A DNA stretch of 64,000 bases, taken from positions 310,001 to 374,000 of the forward strand of contig NZ_CP145263.1 in the NCBI RefSeq assembly GCF_040739495.1, in the 5' to 3' direction. The DNA is from Staphylococcus capitis subsp. capitis. GTDB lineage: Bacteria > Bacillota > Bacilli > Staphylococcales > Staphylococcaceae. Positions 1-11,352 of this stretch are shown piece by piece (position 1 is the stretch's first letter; each line of letters starts with the position of its first letter). The notes below the pieces were generated by a model. That model saw nothing but the letters and a program-made list of their open reading frames with translations. It had not been told where the DNA came from and did not search any database. The position numbers and the translations under genes were made by a program.

Positions 1-650
1 TTGAAGCACTACAAGATTTATGTCACCAGCATGGTATTTTAATTGCAGTTGACGATATTCAACAAGGATTAGGACGTACAGGTAAATGGAGTTCTGTGGA
101 TCATTTTAACTTTACTCCTGATTTAATTACTTTTGGAAAGTCTCTAGCTGGAGGTTTACCAATGTCAGCTTTGGTAGGTCGTAAAGAAATTATGGAAAGC
201 CTTGAAGCGCCAGCGCATTTATTTACTACAGGTGCCAACCCTGTTAGTTGTGAAGCGGCATTAGCTACATTAGAAATGATAGAAGAGGAAGATTTATTAA
301 CCGCTGCCACTGAAAAGGGGAACTACGTACGCCAGCGAATGAATCAATGGATGACACAGTTCGAGAGTGTAGGAGATGTACGAGGTGTTGGATTATCAAT
401 AGGTATAGATATTGTGTCTGATAAGGAAATTAAGACACGAGATTCAGAAGCAGCATTGAAAATTTGTAATTATTGCTTTGAGCATGGAGTTGTAATCATT
501 GCAGTCGCAGGAAATGTATTGAGATTTCAACCACCACTAGTAATTACTTATGAACAACTTGATACAGCAGTCGATACCATTGAGAATGCACTTAAAGCAT
601 TGGAAAAAGGTAACTTAGATCAGTATGAAATTACCGGTCAAGGATGGTAA
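1..650 (+). CDS. Class III aminotransferase (GabT-like), 3' part only
   Basis: C-terminal part of a PLP-dependent class III aminotransferase. The reading frame is already open at base 3, so the start lies outside the window. Visible are the PLP-site acidic motif AVDDIQQGLGRTGKW just after the window edge and the Schiff-base lysine in TFGKSLAGGLPMSAL, followed by a normal small C-terminal domain ending RFQPPLVIT...ITGQGW. The family transfers an amino group from a substrate such as 4-aminobutyrate or ornithine to 2-oxoglutarate in the cytoplasm. The position next to the ldh/als/pan region matches the gene usually called gabT in staphylococci, but the substrate cannot be read from the sequence. 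The usual DEVQ motif is DDIQ here, a conservative change. Confidence 0.85.
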   Translation, partial: EALQDLCHQHGILIAVDDIQQGLGRTGKWSSVDHFNFTPDLITFGKSLAGGLPMSALVGRKEIMESLEAPAHLFTTGANPVSCEAALATLEMIEEEDLLTAATEKGNYVRQRMNQWMTQFESVGDVRGVGLSIGIDIVSDKEIKTRDSEAALKICNYCFEHGVVIIAVAGNVLRFQPPLVITYEQLDTAVDTIENALKALEKGNLDQYEITGQGW

Positions 651-658
651 TGAATCAA

Positions 659-700
659 AAAGATTCTCATTTTATTAAAAATAAATGAGGATCTTTTTTT
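659..700 (+). terminator. Rho-independent terminator after the aminotransferase
   Basis: The stop codon is followed by an inverted repeat (aagattctcattt pairing with aaatgaggatctt, one G-T pair) and then a run of seven T. It separates the gene from the convergent permease. Confidence 0.8.
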
Positions 701-752
701 ATAAAAAAGGCACAAGTGCTGTAAAAACAACAATTGTGCCACTTAGTATTTA

Positions 753-2201
753 TTATTTCGGTGCGTGATATTCTTCTTCATCATTTTTCTTAGAGTGTTT
801 CAGTCCATAAAGTAAGTAAATAACAATACCTACAACGAACCATATTAAAGTATATAATTTAGCTTCAAAGCTTAGTCCCCAGAATACAAGTAATACTAGT
901 ACAAATGTAATAGCTGGTAATACTGGATATAATGGTAATTTGAAATCTGGTTTTGGTAAATCCTTACCTTCACGTTTTCTTAAGCGATACATTGCCAGTG
1001 ATACAAACATAAATGCTACGAGTGTACCTGCAGAAATTAATTGTGCTAAAAAGTTGAATGGGAACATTGAACCTATTATCACACCAATAATTGTTAAAAT
1101 AAGTAAAGCTCTGTTTGGTAAGTGCTTATGATTTAATTGACTTAACCATGAAGGTAGTAATCCGTCGCGACCAAATGAATACAATAATCGTGATCCGGCT
1201 AACATCATACCGATTAAAGCAGTGAACATACCGATAACTGAAATCGCTTGAACCACTGCCGCTATAATTCCATGGCCACTTTTACGTAGAGCCCAACCTA
1301 CCGGTTCAGCATTGTCTGCATATTGTGAGTAATGGAACATACCAACTAAGACTAATGCCACGGCTACAAATAGTACAATGGCTACTGCAAGAGAACCTAA
1401 AATCCCTCTAGGCATTGTTTTTTGAGGGTTAATAGCTTCTGCAGAGTTTGCAGCAATTGAATCAAATCCAATATATGCTAAGAAAATCATTGATACACCA
1501 GCATATATACCTTGCCATCCACCAAAATCACCTGATTTTGTAACTTTGTGCTCAGGCACAAATGGTACGAAGTTACTAAAGTTGATTGCTGTTAAACCAA
1601 CAATGACAAATAAGATAATTGCCAAAACTTTAAGTATAACTAGGATATTTTCCATGCGAGCAGCTTCAGTCACACCACGAGAAAGTAATAACGCAGTTAA
1701 TATAATTACGACAGCAGCGATGATGTCTATTACACCGCCTTTATTGCCGAAAGTATTCGACAACGCGTTAGGTAATGTGATACCAATCGGGGCGATAAGA
1801 CCTCTTAAGTTAGCTGAAAATCCGGAATCAACAAAGGCTACCGCAATAAAGTACTCAGCAAGTAATGCCCATCCAGCAACCCATCCGAAGAATTCTCCAA
1901 ATAATACATTAATCCATGAATATGCTGATCCTGCGAAAGGCATAGTCGATGCCATTTCAGTATATGTAAAAGCTACAAGACCAGCCACTATAGCCGCTAA
2001 TAGGAACGATAAAGCTACTGCTGGACCGGCGTGCTCTGCAGCAACAACTCCTGGTAGAGTGAAAATGGATGTAGAAACAATTGTACCGACACCTAACGCA
2101 AGAAAGTCACGAACACGTAATGTGCGTTAAAGGTGTCCATCTTTATTTTGATAAATTGTTGGATTCTCTTTACGAGTAATCCGGTTAAAAAAACTAGACA
2201 T
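753..2201 (-). pseudogene. APC-family amino acid permease with in-frame stop (YfnA-like)
   Basis: Twelve-helix amino acid/polyamine/organocation permease. The normal N-terminus begins at ATG 2199-2201 with a good ribosome binding site (ggaggtttatt) and reads MSSFFNRITRKENPTIYQ, then hits TAA at 2127-2129 (codon 25). The same frame continues at once with RTLRVRDFLALGVGTIVSTS and runs to the natural stop at 753, about 483 codons in all. An internal start near 1986-1988 would lack the first transmembrane helix, which carries the substrate-binding GxGT-type loop, so a functional product is unlikely without readthrough. As I recall it, the staphylococcal homologue has serine at this position, so TCA to TAA is the simplest cause. 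Substrate not identified. Confidence 0.8.
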
Positions 2202-2576
2202 AATAAACCTCCACTTACTAATAAGACATCTATTTCGAGCAGTCATGGTGTTTATAGAGATTGTTATAGTCCTTATATAAACAACACGAGTGACCAGCTA
2301 TTTCTAATAATTTATATCATAGCATAGAATTTTCTTATTTTGTCTAAAAATTCTGAAAAATTAAAGCTTTTCTATCTCTCTTTTGATGAATAAATCAAAT
2401 GTAAGCATTTCACGAAATGATAAACTTGATTATATCAGATATACAAAAAATAAAAATAGAATTTTTAACGAAATTTTTACCAATATTTTACAATTTACAT
2501 TTATACGTTATAAAACGGATAAATTAACATTCTATAGTGGCAAGGTGTAAAATATGATTGAAAAAATAGAAAAGAG
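2202..2576. other. AT-rich intergenic region between permease and DUF1275 gene
   Basis: The divergent promoters of the permease and the DUF1275 gene must lie here. I see no convincing -35/-10 pair, hairpin, riboswitch or open reading frame of note. Confidence 0.5.
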
Positions 2577-3273
2577 GTGATAGCTATTTCATTAGACAAA
2601 TATCTCACACAAAATATTCATCAATTTAAAGAGATGGCTATTGCATTGACATTTGTTGGTGGATATATAGATGCTTATACCTTTTTAGAACGTGGAGGCA
2701 CTTTAGCAGCGGGTCAAACTGGTAACCTCATCTTTCTAGCTTCTGAAGTCTCTCATCATAACCTTGATGGTGGATTGTTAAAGATTATTTCAGTTATCTC
2801 ATTTATGATAGGTGTCATGTTTGTTTCATTAATACATGCGAAAATAGCTACAAGATATTGGCGTCTTATCGCTTTACTACCAATCACAATGAGTAGCATC
2901 ACAGTGGGTTTTATACCTGCATCAATACCGAACATCTATATTATTCCACCTTTAGCATTTAGTATGGCCATGCTTACTACTGCGTTTGGTAAAATAGAAG
3001 GTGAAGGATATGCTAACACATTTTCAACAGGTAATTTAAAAAAAGCTGTGATTGCGCTAAGTGAATTTATTATAAATAAAGACAAAGTACAATTGAGTAA
3101 ATCATTGCTTTACATTAGAATAGTAATAAGTTTTGTTGTGGGGGGCTATTATATCTGCGTTACTTCAAAAATATATGGGAGTCTATACAATTTTAATAGC
3201 TGCATTCATTTTAATTAGCGTTTTAATATTTTATAGCTTTCTGATTTATCGCAGAGAACGTAATATTCAGTAA
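2577..3273 (+). pseudogene. DUF1275/YoaK-family membrane protein, frameshifted
   Basis: Integral membrane protein of the DUF1275 family (unknown function, about 6 helices, about 230 residues). The motif GGYIDAYTFL...LAAGQTGNLIFLA near the N-terminus and STGNLKKAV mid-protein identify it. The frame breaks in a run of six G at 3140-3145. With five G the protein continues VVGAIISALLQKYMGVYT and ends RRERNIQ at 3273; as it stands it terminates at 3218 with a nonsense tail. The start is also odd: behind a strong aaagaggtga ribosome binding site the codon at the expected place, 2586-2588, is ATT (ATT TCA TTA GAC), where family members begin M-S-L. The only standard start, GTG 2577, lies inside the ribosome binding site. 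Probably a dead gene. Confidence 0.75.
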
Positions 3274-3302
3274 TATTAATTTGCATAAGGATGAGTAAAG
3301 AA

Positions 3303-4187
3303 ATGGAAATTAAACAGATAAAATATTTCGTAGAAGTCGTTCGCCAAGGGGGAATGACACAAGCGTCAGAACATTTATATATTGCTCAATCAACGATTAG
3401 TAAAGCTATAAAAAATATCGAGAATGAATATGATATTACTTTATTCGATCGTTCTCAGAAACAAATTAAATTGACAGATATTGGCCAAACATTTTATGAC
3501 AATAGTCTAGAATTTTTGGCTCTATTTGAGAAACTATCATTAGAAATGAACGATGTAGTCAATGTTCAAAAGGGCCATATTAAGATAGGACTTTCACCCA
3601 TGATGAATGTTCAAATGTTTACAAATGCGCTTAATCAATTTCACAAGTTATACCCTAATGTGACATACGAAGTCATTGAAGGTGGAGGGAAAATAGTAGA
3701 GAACTTAACTGCTAATGACGATGTAGATATAGGTATAACAACGTTGCCTGTGGATCATTCATTATTCCATTCTGTTTCCTTATACAATGAAGAGTTATTA
3801 CTAGTAGTCAGTAACGATCATCATCTCTCAGATATGGAAAAGGTAGACCTAGCAGAATTAAAAAATGAAGAATTTGTATTGTTCCACGATGATTATTATC
3901 TTAAAGATCAAATTATAGAAAACTGTAAACGTATAGGTTTCTATCCTAAGACAGTCGCTAATATCTCACAAATTAGCTTTATTGCTAACTTGATTCAACA
4001 AGGTATAGGTATTAGTATTGTACCTGAAAGTTTAGTACGTTTAATGGGAGATAATGTAACGTCCATTCAATTAGAAAATGTAGAACTCTCATGGCATTTA
4101 GGTGCCATATGGAGAAAAGATGCTTATTTAAATTATGTAACACGCCAGTGGATAGACTTTATTTCAACACTCCAACCAATTAAATAA
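3303..4187 (+). CDS. LysR-type regulator, CidR paralogue
   Basis: LysR-type transcriptional regulator of about 294 residues. The N-terminal winged HTH reads MEIKQIKYFVEVVRQGGMTQ and ends with LFDRSQ; the rest is a LysR substrate-binding domain. It is very similar throughout to the CidR-type protein at 60802-61689: shared YFVEVV(R/K)QGGMT, DV/EVDIG(I/V)TTLPVDH, (L/F)FHDDYYLKD/FNEDFYLND and VWRKDAY/VWKKDKR segments. I prefer ATG 3303 over ATG 3291 because the aagg ribosome binding site directly abuts 3291 and because 3303 aligns with the paralogue's start. It lies immediately upstream of ldh-alsS-alsD and, by analogy with CidR control of alsSD, probably regulates that operon. The likely effector is a pyruvate- or acetate-related signal; that is inference. 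Confidence 0.88.
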   Translation: MEIKQIKYFVEVVRQGGMTQASEHLYIAQSTISKAIKNIENEYDITLFDRSQKQIKLTDIGQTFYDNSLEFLALFEKLSLEMNDVVNVQKGHIKIGLSPMMNVQMFTNALNQFHKLYPNVTYEVIEGGGKIVENLTANDDVDIGITTLPVDHSLFHSVSLYNEELLLVVSNDHHLSDMEKVDLAELKNEEFVLFHDDYYLKDQIIENCKRIGFYPKTVANISQISFIANLIQQGIGISIVPESLVRLMGDNVTSIQLENVELSWHLGAIWRKDAYLNYVTRQWIDFISTLQPIK

Positions 4188-4197
4188 ATTTTAAACG

Positions 4198-4230
4198 CGA
4201 CTTCTAATTAATTTGTTAGAGGTCGTTTTA
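4198..4230 (+). terminator. Terminator after the LysR gene
   Basis: Inverted repeat cgacttctaa / ttagaggtcg with an 8-base loop, followed by a T-rich stretch (ttttagttt). Confidence 0.75.
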
Positions 4231-4459
4231 GTTTATAAGAGAATATAAAATTAAAGAAAAATGTTTCCATAACGCGTATATTATTTACCACGATTTACAA
4301 TTAAAAGATCTCATAGCTATTGATATATTATATTTTTCTATATATAAACCATTCCTTTTAAGAATACTTATAATCGTTATTATGTATTTTATTAATACAT
4401 GTTTTCGTACTATAATTAATTATGTAATAAAGTTAGTCACTAAATAAAACATTTTGAAC

Positions 4460-4500
4460 AAATTGTAACAATTTCGTCACTGAAATAATGATTTTATAAC
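4460..4500 (+). promoter_or_regulatory. ldh-alsSD promoter region with 15-bp palindrome
   Basis: A perfect odd palindrome AAATTGTAACAATTT (4460-4474) sits just upstream of and overlapping a poor -35 position, 17-20 bases before a -10-like TATAAC (4495-4500). This layout is typical for a site bound by an activator; the neighbouring CidR-like LysR protein is the obvious candidate. The long leader (about 100 bases to the ldh start) otherwise shows no riboswitch-like structure. Confidence 0.4.
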
Positions 4501-4597
4501 TAAGGACAATTAAAATTCTAGTTATTTTAATGAAAATATTATAAAAATAAAACTAAGCACATTAATTGTGTCACTTTATTGCGAAGGAGTCGTTAAA

Positions 4598-5548
4598 ATG
4601 AAAAAATTTAGTAAAAAAGTTGTATTAATTGGTGATGGATCAGTAGGTTCTAGCTATGCATTTGCTATGGTTACTCAAGGGATTGCAGATGAATTTGTCA
4701 TCATTGACATTGCTAAAGATAAAGTAGAAGCAGACGTGAAAGATTTAAATCACGGCGCACTCTACAGTGCATCACCAGTCGTAGTAAAAGCTGGGGAATA
4801 CAGCGATTGTAAAGATGCAGACTTAGTTGTCATTACAGCAGGTGCACCACAAAAACCAGGAGAAACACGCTTACAACTTGTTGAGAAAAACACTAAAATT
4901 ATGAAAAGTATTGTATCAAGTGTAATGGATAGTGGTTTCGATGGTTTCTTCCTAATCGCAGCTAACCCTGTTGATATTTTAACTCGCTATGTTAAAGAAG
5001 TCACAGGCTTACCAGCTGAACGCGTTATTGGTTCAGGTACTGTTCTTGATAGTGCGAGATTTAGATATTTAATTAGCCAAGAGCTAAATGTTGTGCCATC
5101 GAGTGTACATGCAAGCATTATTGGTGAACATGGTGACTCTGAACTTGCAGTTTGGTCTCAAGCAAATGTTGCAGGTATCTCAGTATTTGATACTTTAAAA
5201 GAACAAACAGGCAGTGAAGCTAAAGCTGAAGAAATATATGTGAACACTAGAGATGCTGCTTACGATATCATCCAAGCTAAAGGTTCTACTTATTATGGTA
5301 TAGCTTTAGCGCTTTTACGAATTTCTAAAGCATTATTAAATAACGAAAATAGTGTTTTAAATGTATCAAGTCAACTTAATGGGGAATATGGACATAAAGA
5401 AGTTTACTTAGGTGTCCCAACATTAATTAACCAAAATGGTGCAGTTAAAATATATGAAACACCTTTAAGCGATAAAGAGAAACAATTATTTAAGCAATCA
5501 GTTCAAACACTTGAAGAAACTTACGACTCAATTAAACATTTAGTATAA
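4598..5548 (+). CDS. ldh: L-lactate dehydrogenase
   Basis: NAD-dependent L-lactate dehydrogenase, 316 residues, reducing pyruvate to lactate to regenerate NAD during fermentation. N-terminal Rossmann motif [15 protein letters not shown]; substrate-binding arginine in [11 protein letters not shown]; catalytic histidine in [16 protein letters not shown] 4598 is chosen because gaaggag lies 9 bases upstream; the frame is open further up but has no binding site. First gene of an apparent ldh-alsS-alsD transcription unit, which places two alternative fates of pyruvate under one promoter. It probably corresponds to the second Ldh of staphylococci (Ldh2-like), which sits beside alsSD. Confidence 0.93.
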   Translation: MKKFSKKVVLIGDGSVGSSYAFAMVTQGIADEFVIIDIAKDKVEADVKDLNHGALYSASPVVVKAGEYSDCKDADLVVITAGAPQKPGETRLQLVEKNTKIMKSIVSSVMDSGFDGFFLIAANPVDILTRYVKEVTGLPAERVIGSGTVLDSARFRYLISQELNVVPSSVHASIIGEHGDSELAVWSQANVAGISVFDTLKEQTGSEAKAEEIYVNTRDAAYDIIQAKGSTYYGIALALLRISKALLNNENSVLNVSSQLNGEYGHKEVYLGVPTLINQNGAVKIYETPLSDKEKQLFKQSVQTLEETYDSIKHLV

Positions 5549-5607
5549 CGCATGCTTAAAATTCAAAAGAAATAAAGAAATTAAATTTTTGAAAGGATAT
5601 GAAATGA

Positions 5608-7272
5608 ATGGCTGACAAACAATATTCAGCAGCAGATATGGTAATTGACACTTTAAAAAATAATGGAATTGAATATGTATTTGGTATTCCGGGAGCAAAA
5701 ATTGACTACTTATTCAATGCATTAGAAGATGATGGTCCAGAATTAATTGTTACACGTCATGAGCAAAATGCTGCAATGATGGCACAAGGAATCGGACGCT
5801 TAACTGGTAAACCAGGCGTTGCACTTGTAACGAGTGGTCCAGGTGTGAGTAATTTAACAACTGGATTACTTACTGCCACATCTGAAGGTGATCCAGTATT
5901 AGCAATCGGTGGTCAAGTTAAACGCAATGACTTATTACGTTTAACACATCAAAGTATTGATAACGCAGCACTATTAAAATCATCTACAAAATATAGTGCT
6001 GAAGTACAAGACCCAGAATCTTTATCAGAAGTGATGACTAATGCCATGCGTACAGCAACGTCAGGTAAAAATGGTGCAAGTTTTATTAGTATTCCACAAG
6101 ACGTTATCTCTTCACCAGTTGAAACTAAAGCAATTTCACTTTGTCAACAACCTCAACTTGGTGTACCAGCTGAAAAAGATGTTCAAGCAGTCATTGATGC
6201 TATCAAAAACGCAAAATTCCCAGTTTTATTAGCTGGTATGAGAAGTTCAAGTCAAGCTGAAACAGAAGCTATTCGTCAGTTAGTTGAAAAAACAAATCTC
6301 CCTGTCGTTGAAACATTCCAAGGTGCAGGTGTGATTAGTCGTGAATTAGAAAATCACTTCTTCGGTCGTGTAGGTCTCTTTAGAAACCAGGTTGGTGATG
6401 AATTATTAAGAAAAAGTGATTTAGTAGTCACAATTGGTTATGATCCAATCGAATATGAAGCAAGTAACTGGAATAAAGAATTAGACACTAAAATTATTAA
6501 TATCGATGAAGTTCAAGCAGAAATCACAAACTACATGCAACCAGTCAAAGAATTAATTGGTAATATCGCTGGTACAATTGAACTTATTTCAGAACATGTT
6601 GATGAACCATTTATTAATCAAGATCATTTAGATGAACTTGAAAAATTAAGAGCAGAGATTATTGAGGCTACTGGTATTAAAGCGACGCATAAAGATGGTG
6701 TGATGCACCCAGTTGAAATCATTGAATCTATGCAAAAAGTTTTAACAGATGATACTACAGTAACTGTAGATGTTGGAAGTCACTATATTTGGATGGCACG
6801 TAAATTTAGAAGCTATAATCCAAGACATTTATTATTTAGTAACGGTATGCAAACACTTGGAGTGGCACTTCCTTGGGCAATTTCAGCTGCACTTGTCCGT
6901 CCTAACACACAAGTTGTCTCTGTAGCTGGTGATGGTGGTTTCCTATTCTCAGCTCAAGATTTAGAAACAGCTGTACGTAAAAACTTAAACATTATTCAAT
7001 TGATTTGGAATGATGGACGCTATAATATGGTTGAATTCCAAGAAGAAATGAAATATCAACGTTCTTCAGGTGTAGACTTTGGTGCCGTTGATTTTGTTAA
7101 ATATGCAGAATCTTTTGGAGCAAAAGGTTTACGTGTATCTAACCAAGAAGAGTTAGAAGCAGCTATAAAAGAAGGTTATGAAACAGATGGTCCTGTATTA
7201 ATCGATATCCCAGTTAACTACGAAGATAATGTTAAATTATCTACAAGCATGTTACCGAATGCTTTAAATTAA
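5608..7272 (+). CDS. alsS: Acetolactate synthase, catabolic (AlsS)
   Basis: Thiamine-diphosphate enzyme of 554 residues that condenses two pyruvates to 2-acetolactate with CO2 release. The activating glutamate is in [14 protein letters not shown] near residue 50; the ThDP-binding GDGG...N motif is [13 protein letters not shown]...[11 protein letters not shown] near residue 445. The length and the direct coupling to alsD mark the catabolic, FAD-independent type rather than IlvB. It starts at ATG 5608 with gaaagg upstream; another ATG at 5604 is out of frame. Makes acetoin with AlsD, which consumes protons and counters acidification during overflow metabolism. Confidence 0.93.
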   Translation: MADKQYSAADMVIDTLKNNGIEYVFGIPGAKIDYLFNALEDDGPELIVTRHEQNAAMMAQGIGRLTGKPGVALVTSGPGVSNLTTGLLTATSEGDPVLAIGGQVKRNDLLRLTHQSIDNAALLKSSTKYSAEVQDPESLSEVMTNAMRTATSGKNGASFISIPQDVISSPVETKAISLCQQPQLGVPAEKDVQAVIDAIKNAKFPVLLAGMRSSSQAETEAIRQLVEKTNLPVVETFQGAGVISRELENHFFGRVGLFRNQVGDELLRKSDLVVTIGYDPIEYEASNWNKELDTKIINIDEVQAEITNYMQPVKELIGNIAGTIELISEHVDEPFINQDHLDELEKLRAEIIEATGIKATHKDGVMHPVEIIESMQKVLTDDTTVTVDVGSHYIWMARKFRSYNPRHLLFSNGMQTLGVALPWAISAALVRPNTQVVSVAGDGGFLFSAQDLETAVRKNLNIIQLIWNDGRYNMVEFQEEMKYQRSSGVDFGAVDFVKYAESFGAKGLRVSNQEELEAAIKEGYETDGPVLIDIPVNYEDNVKLSTSMLPNALN

Positions 7273-7316
7273 TTTGAAAGCGTATGTGTTTGTTAAATCA
7301 TTTTCCAGGATATAAA

Positions 7317-7364
7317 AAAGAACGCATTCTAGAGAGATAGGTCATCTTTAGTTTGCGTTTCTTA
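7317..7364 (+). other. Hairpin between alsS and alsD
   Basis: Imperfect inverted repeat (aagaacgca ... tgcgtttctt) in the 132-base gap between alsS and alsD. There is no long T run, so it is more likely a processing or mRNA-stability element, or a weak attenuator, than a full terminator. Confidence 0.4.
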
Positions 7365-7404
7365 AAGTAATAAGAAATGAATAATAATAGGAGTGAAAAG
7401 TAAT

Positions 7405-8109
7405 ATGACTAATGTATTGTACCAACACGGAACGCTAGGAACTTTGATGGCAGGTTTATTAGAAGGAACTGCTTCAGTTAATGAGTTACTAGAACATGGG
7501 GATTTAGGTATTGGGACACTTACAGGTTCAAATGGTGAGGTCATTTTTATAGATGGTAAAGCTTACCATGCAAATGAACATAAAGAATTTATTGAATTAA
7601 CTGGCGATGAAATGACACCATATGCTACAGTCACTCAGTTTAAGGCAGACAAAAATTTCAGTATTTCAGATAAAAATCAAGACGATGTTTATGATGAAGT
7701 TAAAAAAGAGATGACAAGCGAAAATATGTTTTCTGCTGTGAAAATTTCAGGTACATTTAAAAAAATGCATGTACGTATGATGCCTGGTCAAGAACCACCT
7801 TATACACGTCTTATTGATTCAGCACGTAGACAACCTGAAGAAACACGTGAAAATATCAAAGGTTCTATTGTTGGATTCTTCACACCAGAATTGTTCCATG
7901 GGGTGGGTTCAGCAGGATTCCACATTCACTTTGCTAATGATGATCGCGACTTTGGTGGTCACATATTAGATTTTGAAGTAGATAATGTTAATGTAGAGAT
8001 TCAAAACTTTGAAACGTTTGAACAACACTTCCCAGTAGATGCGAAATCATTTACTGACGCTGAAATTGACTATCAAGATATTGAAGATGAAATTAGAGAA
8101 GCTGAATAA
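7405..8109 (+). CDS. alsD: Alpha-acetolactate decarboxylase
   Basis: Acetolactate decarboxylase (AlsD/BudA), 234 residues, converting 2-acetolactate to acetoin. Family signatures are LYQHGTLGTLMAG at the N-terminus and GFHIHFANDDRDFGGHILDF near residue 175, whose histidines bind the catalytic zinc, together with the conserved glutamate in GSNGEVIFIDGKAYHA. ATG 7405 is preferred to GTG 7393 because taggagtg, the ribosome binding site, overlaps that GTG. Last gene of the ldh-alsSD unit. Confidence 0.93.
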   Translation: MTNVLYQHGTLGTLMAGLLEGTASVNELLEHGDLGIGTLTGSNGEVIFIDGKAYHANEHKEFIELTGDEMTPYATVTQFKADKNFSISDKNQDDVYDEVKKEMTSENMFSAVKISGTFKKMHVRMMPGQEPPYTRLIDSARRQPEETRENIKGSIVGFFTPELFHGVGSAGFHIHFANDDRDFGGHILDFEVDNVNVEIQNFETFEQHFPVDAKSFTDAEIDYQDIEDEIREAE

Positions 8110-8117
8110 CAAAAGTT

Positions 8118-8160
8118 AATCCCAAAGGCGATAGATAATGTCGCTTTTGGGATTTTTTTA
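8118..8160 (+). terminator. Strong terminator after alsD
   Basis: Stem aatcccaaaggcgat / gtcgcttttgggatt followed by TTTTTTT. Ends the ldh-alsSD unit before the convergent panE. Confidence 0.9.
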
Positions 8161-8175
8161 TGAATTGATATTCAA

Positions 8176-9051
8176 TTATAAATCTTTGGTTTCTGTAAAT
8201 TTAAGATGATAAGCCTTTAAGAAAGTATAAACTGTATCTAGATAAGGCGTGTTAAGTTTATGAAATCTAGCCTTTTGATAGATATACCCCTGAATAGCTT
8301 CAACCTCTAAGGGTTGCTGATTTAAAACATCATAATACATACTTGTTCCCATTTCATCAGGATAACCTTGATAAATCTTCATAATGTCATCGAGTGTCTG
8401 ATCTGGAAAATGAATCCCCTCAGATTGAGCAACTTGTAACCCATCGTTAAGAATAGAACGACATATTTCTTTCATGTGTGCTGATTTTAATATTTTAGCG
8501 GGTTGATGCCCTATAGCAGTAATTGAATTAATTCCCAAGTTAACAAGAAGTTTATACCAAAGTTTGTTTTGGATATCACTTTCCAATATAAGTTCAATCT
8601 TAGAAGAAGAAAGCTGTTGTTTTAACTTACGAATATTTGGTGTGTCTTGTAAATGTAAGCGATAATCACGAAAGTGAGTAATTTTATCGTTTCTTTTTTG
8701 ACCGCTAATATAGACAACAGCTTGATAAACATGTTGGTAAGGAATATGTTGTGATTGACCATAACCATTTTGGGCTAAGATTATAAGTGAATCTTTATGG
8801 GCTATGGTTGGTAATTGCTTAATGACGTTGTGAAGTTGATGTGTTTTAACAGCGATGATTATGACATCGAATGAATGATGCGTGTTATCGTATGAAACAA
8901 CATCAACGTTTTGTGCTTTAGAAGTATTTTCCGGGAAATAGGTCATTGTTTTATTATGGCGACCAATGAGTTGTGTATCAGGTAAGACAGCTTTTAATTC
9001 AGCAGCAATCGTTGTTCCAACAGCCCCTGGACCAATAACGGCAATTGTCAT
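8176..9051 (-). CDS. panE: 2-dehydropantoate 2-reductase
   Basis: Ketopantoate reductase, 291 residues, NADPH-dependent reduction of 2-dehydropantoate to pantoate in pantothenate/CoA synthesis. N-terminal Rossmann fold with IAVIGPGAVGTTIAAEL; catalytic-lysine region NKLWYKLLVNLGINSITA near residue 170; C-terminal substrate loop LEVEAIQGYIYQKA. I start it at ATG 9051 (MTIAVIG) behind gaaaggaa rather than at the upstream ATG 9084, which would add 11 residues before the fold. It diverges from panBCD across 75 bases. Confidence 0.88.
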   Translation of the reverse strand: MTIAVIGPGAVGTTIAAELKAVLPDTQLIGRHNKTMTYFPENTSKAQNVDVVSYDNTHHSFDVIIIAVKTHQLHNVIKQLPTIAHKDSLIILAQNGYGQSQHIPYQHVYQAVVYISGQKRNDKITHFRDYRLHLQDTPNIRKLKQQLSSSKIELILESDIQNKLWYKLLVNLGINSITAIGHQPAKILKSAHMKEICRSILNDGLQVAQSEGIHFPDQTLDDIMKIYQGYPDEMGTSMYYDVLNQQPLEVEAIQGYIYQKARFHKLNTPYLDTVYTFLKAYHLKFTETKDL

Positions 9052-9126
9052 AATATAATTCTTTCCTTTCTTGGTGCAATTCATTATACTATTGCTAATA
9101 ATAAAGGAAATTGAGGTTGAAATGAA

Positions 9127-10791
<1,665 letters not shown>

Positions 10792-10792
<1 letters not shown>

Positions 10793-11175
10793 TGATAAGA
10801 ACGATGATGAATTCTAAGATTCATAGAGCGAGGGTCACGGAGTCAAACTTAAATTATGTAGGTAGTATTACGATAGATTCGAATATCTTAGATGCGGTGG
10901 ATATTTTACCTAATGAAAAGGTCGCTATTGTGAATAATAATAATGGTGCCAGATTTGAAACATATGTTATTGCTGGAGAACGTGGAAGCGGTAAAATTTG
11001 TCTAAATAGTGCAGCTTCTCGTTTAGTAGAAGTGGGTGATATCGTCATTATAATGACTTATGCACAATTAAATGAAAAAGAAGTTAAAAATCATTCACCC
11101 AAAGTAGTAGTTATGAATGAGTACAATGAAATTATAGAAATGATACATGAGAAAGAGAACTCGATTGTGCTATAA
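10792..11175 (+). CDS. panD: Aspartate 1-decarboxylase
   Basis: Aspartate alpha-decarboxylase proenzyme, 127 residues, supplying beta-alanine to PanC. The self-cleavage site Gly24-Ser25 is in [11 protein letters not shown]; Ser25 becomes the pyruvoyl group. The conserved [11 protein letters not shown] and [12 protein letters not shown] segments are intact. Last gene of panBCD. Confidence 0.95.
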
Positions 11176-11202
11176 AAAAGTAATACCTAAAACTTAAAGA
11201 TT

Positions 11203-11239
11203 ATTGCTGAGTTACTAATGAGTAGCTCGGCAATTTTTA
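11203..11239 (+). terminator. Terminator after panBCD
   Basis: Stem attgctgagttact / agtagctcggcaat (two G-T pairs), loop aatg, then TTTTT. Confidence 0.88.
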
Positions 11240-11352
11240 TATTAAAAACTAGTATAACACTAATATTATTATATAAATATAAAATTATATAGATAACAAT
11301 ATAAATATGGTATATAATCTAAAATATCTTAATAGTGGAGGTCCAAACATCT

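Noticed and set aside
101..310. 69-codon open frame antisense to the aminotransferase
   Set aside because: No ribosome binding site and fully inside a well-supported gene; the same holds for the other short antisense frames within ldh-alsS, pyrD, copA, rocA, feoB, mvaS and the amidohydrolases.
1546..2130. 194-codon plus-strand open frame over the permease
   Set aside because: Antisense shadow of the APC permease; no start signal, composition not protein-like.
2400..2420. TGTAAGCATTTCAC as a cre site
   Set aside because: Fails the central CG and the last two positions of the consensus.
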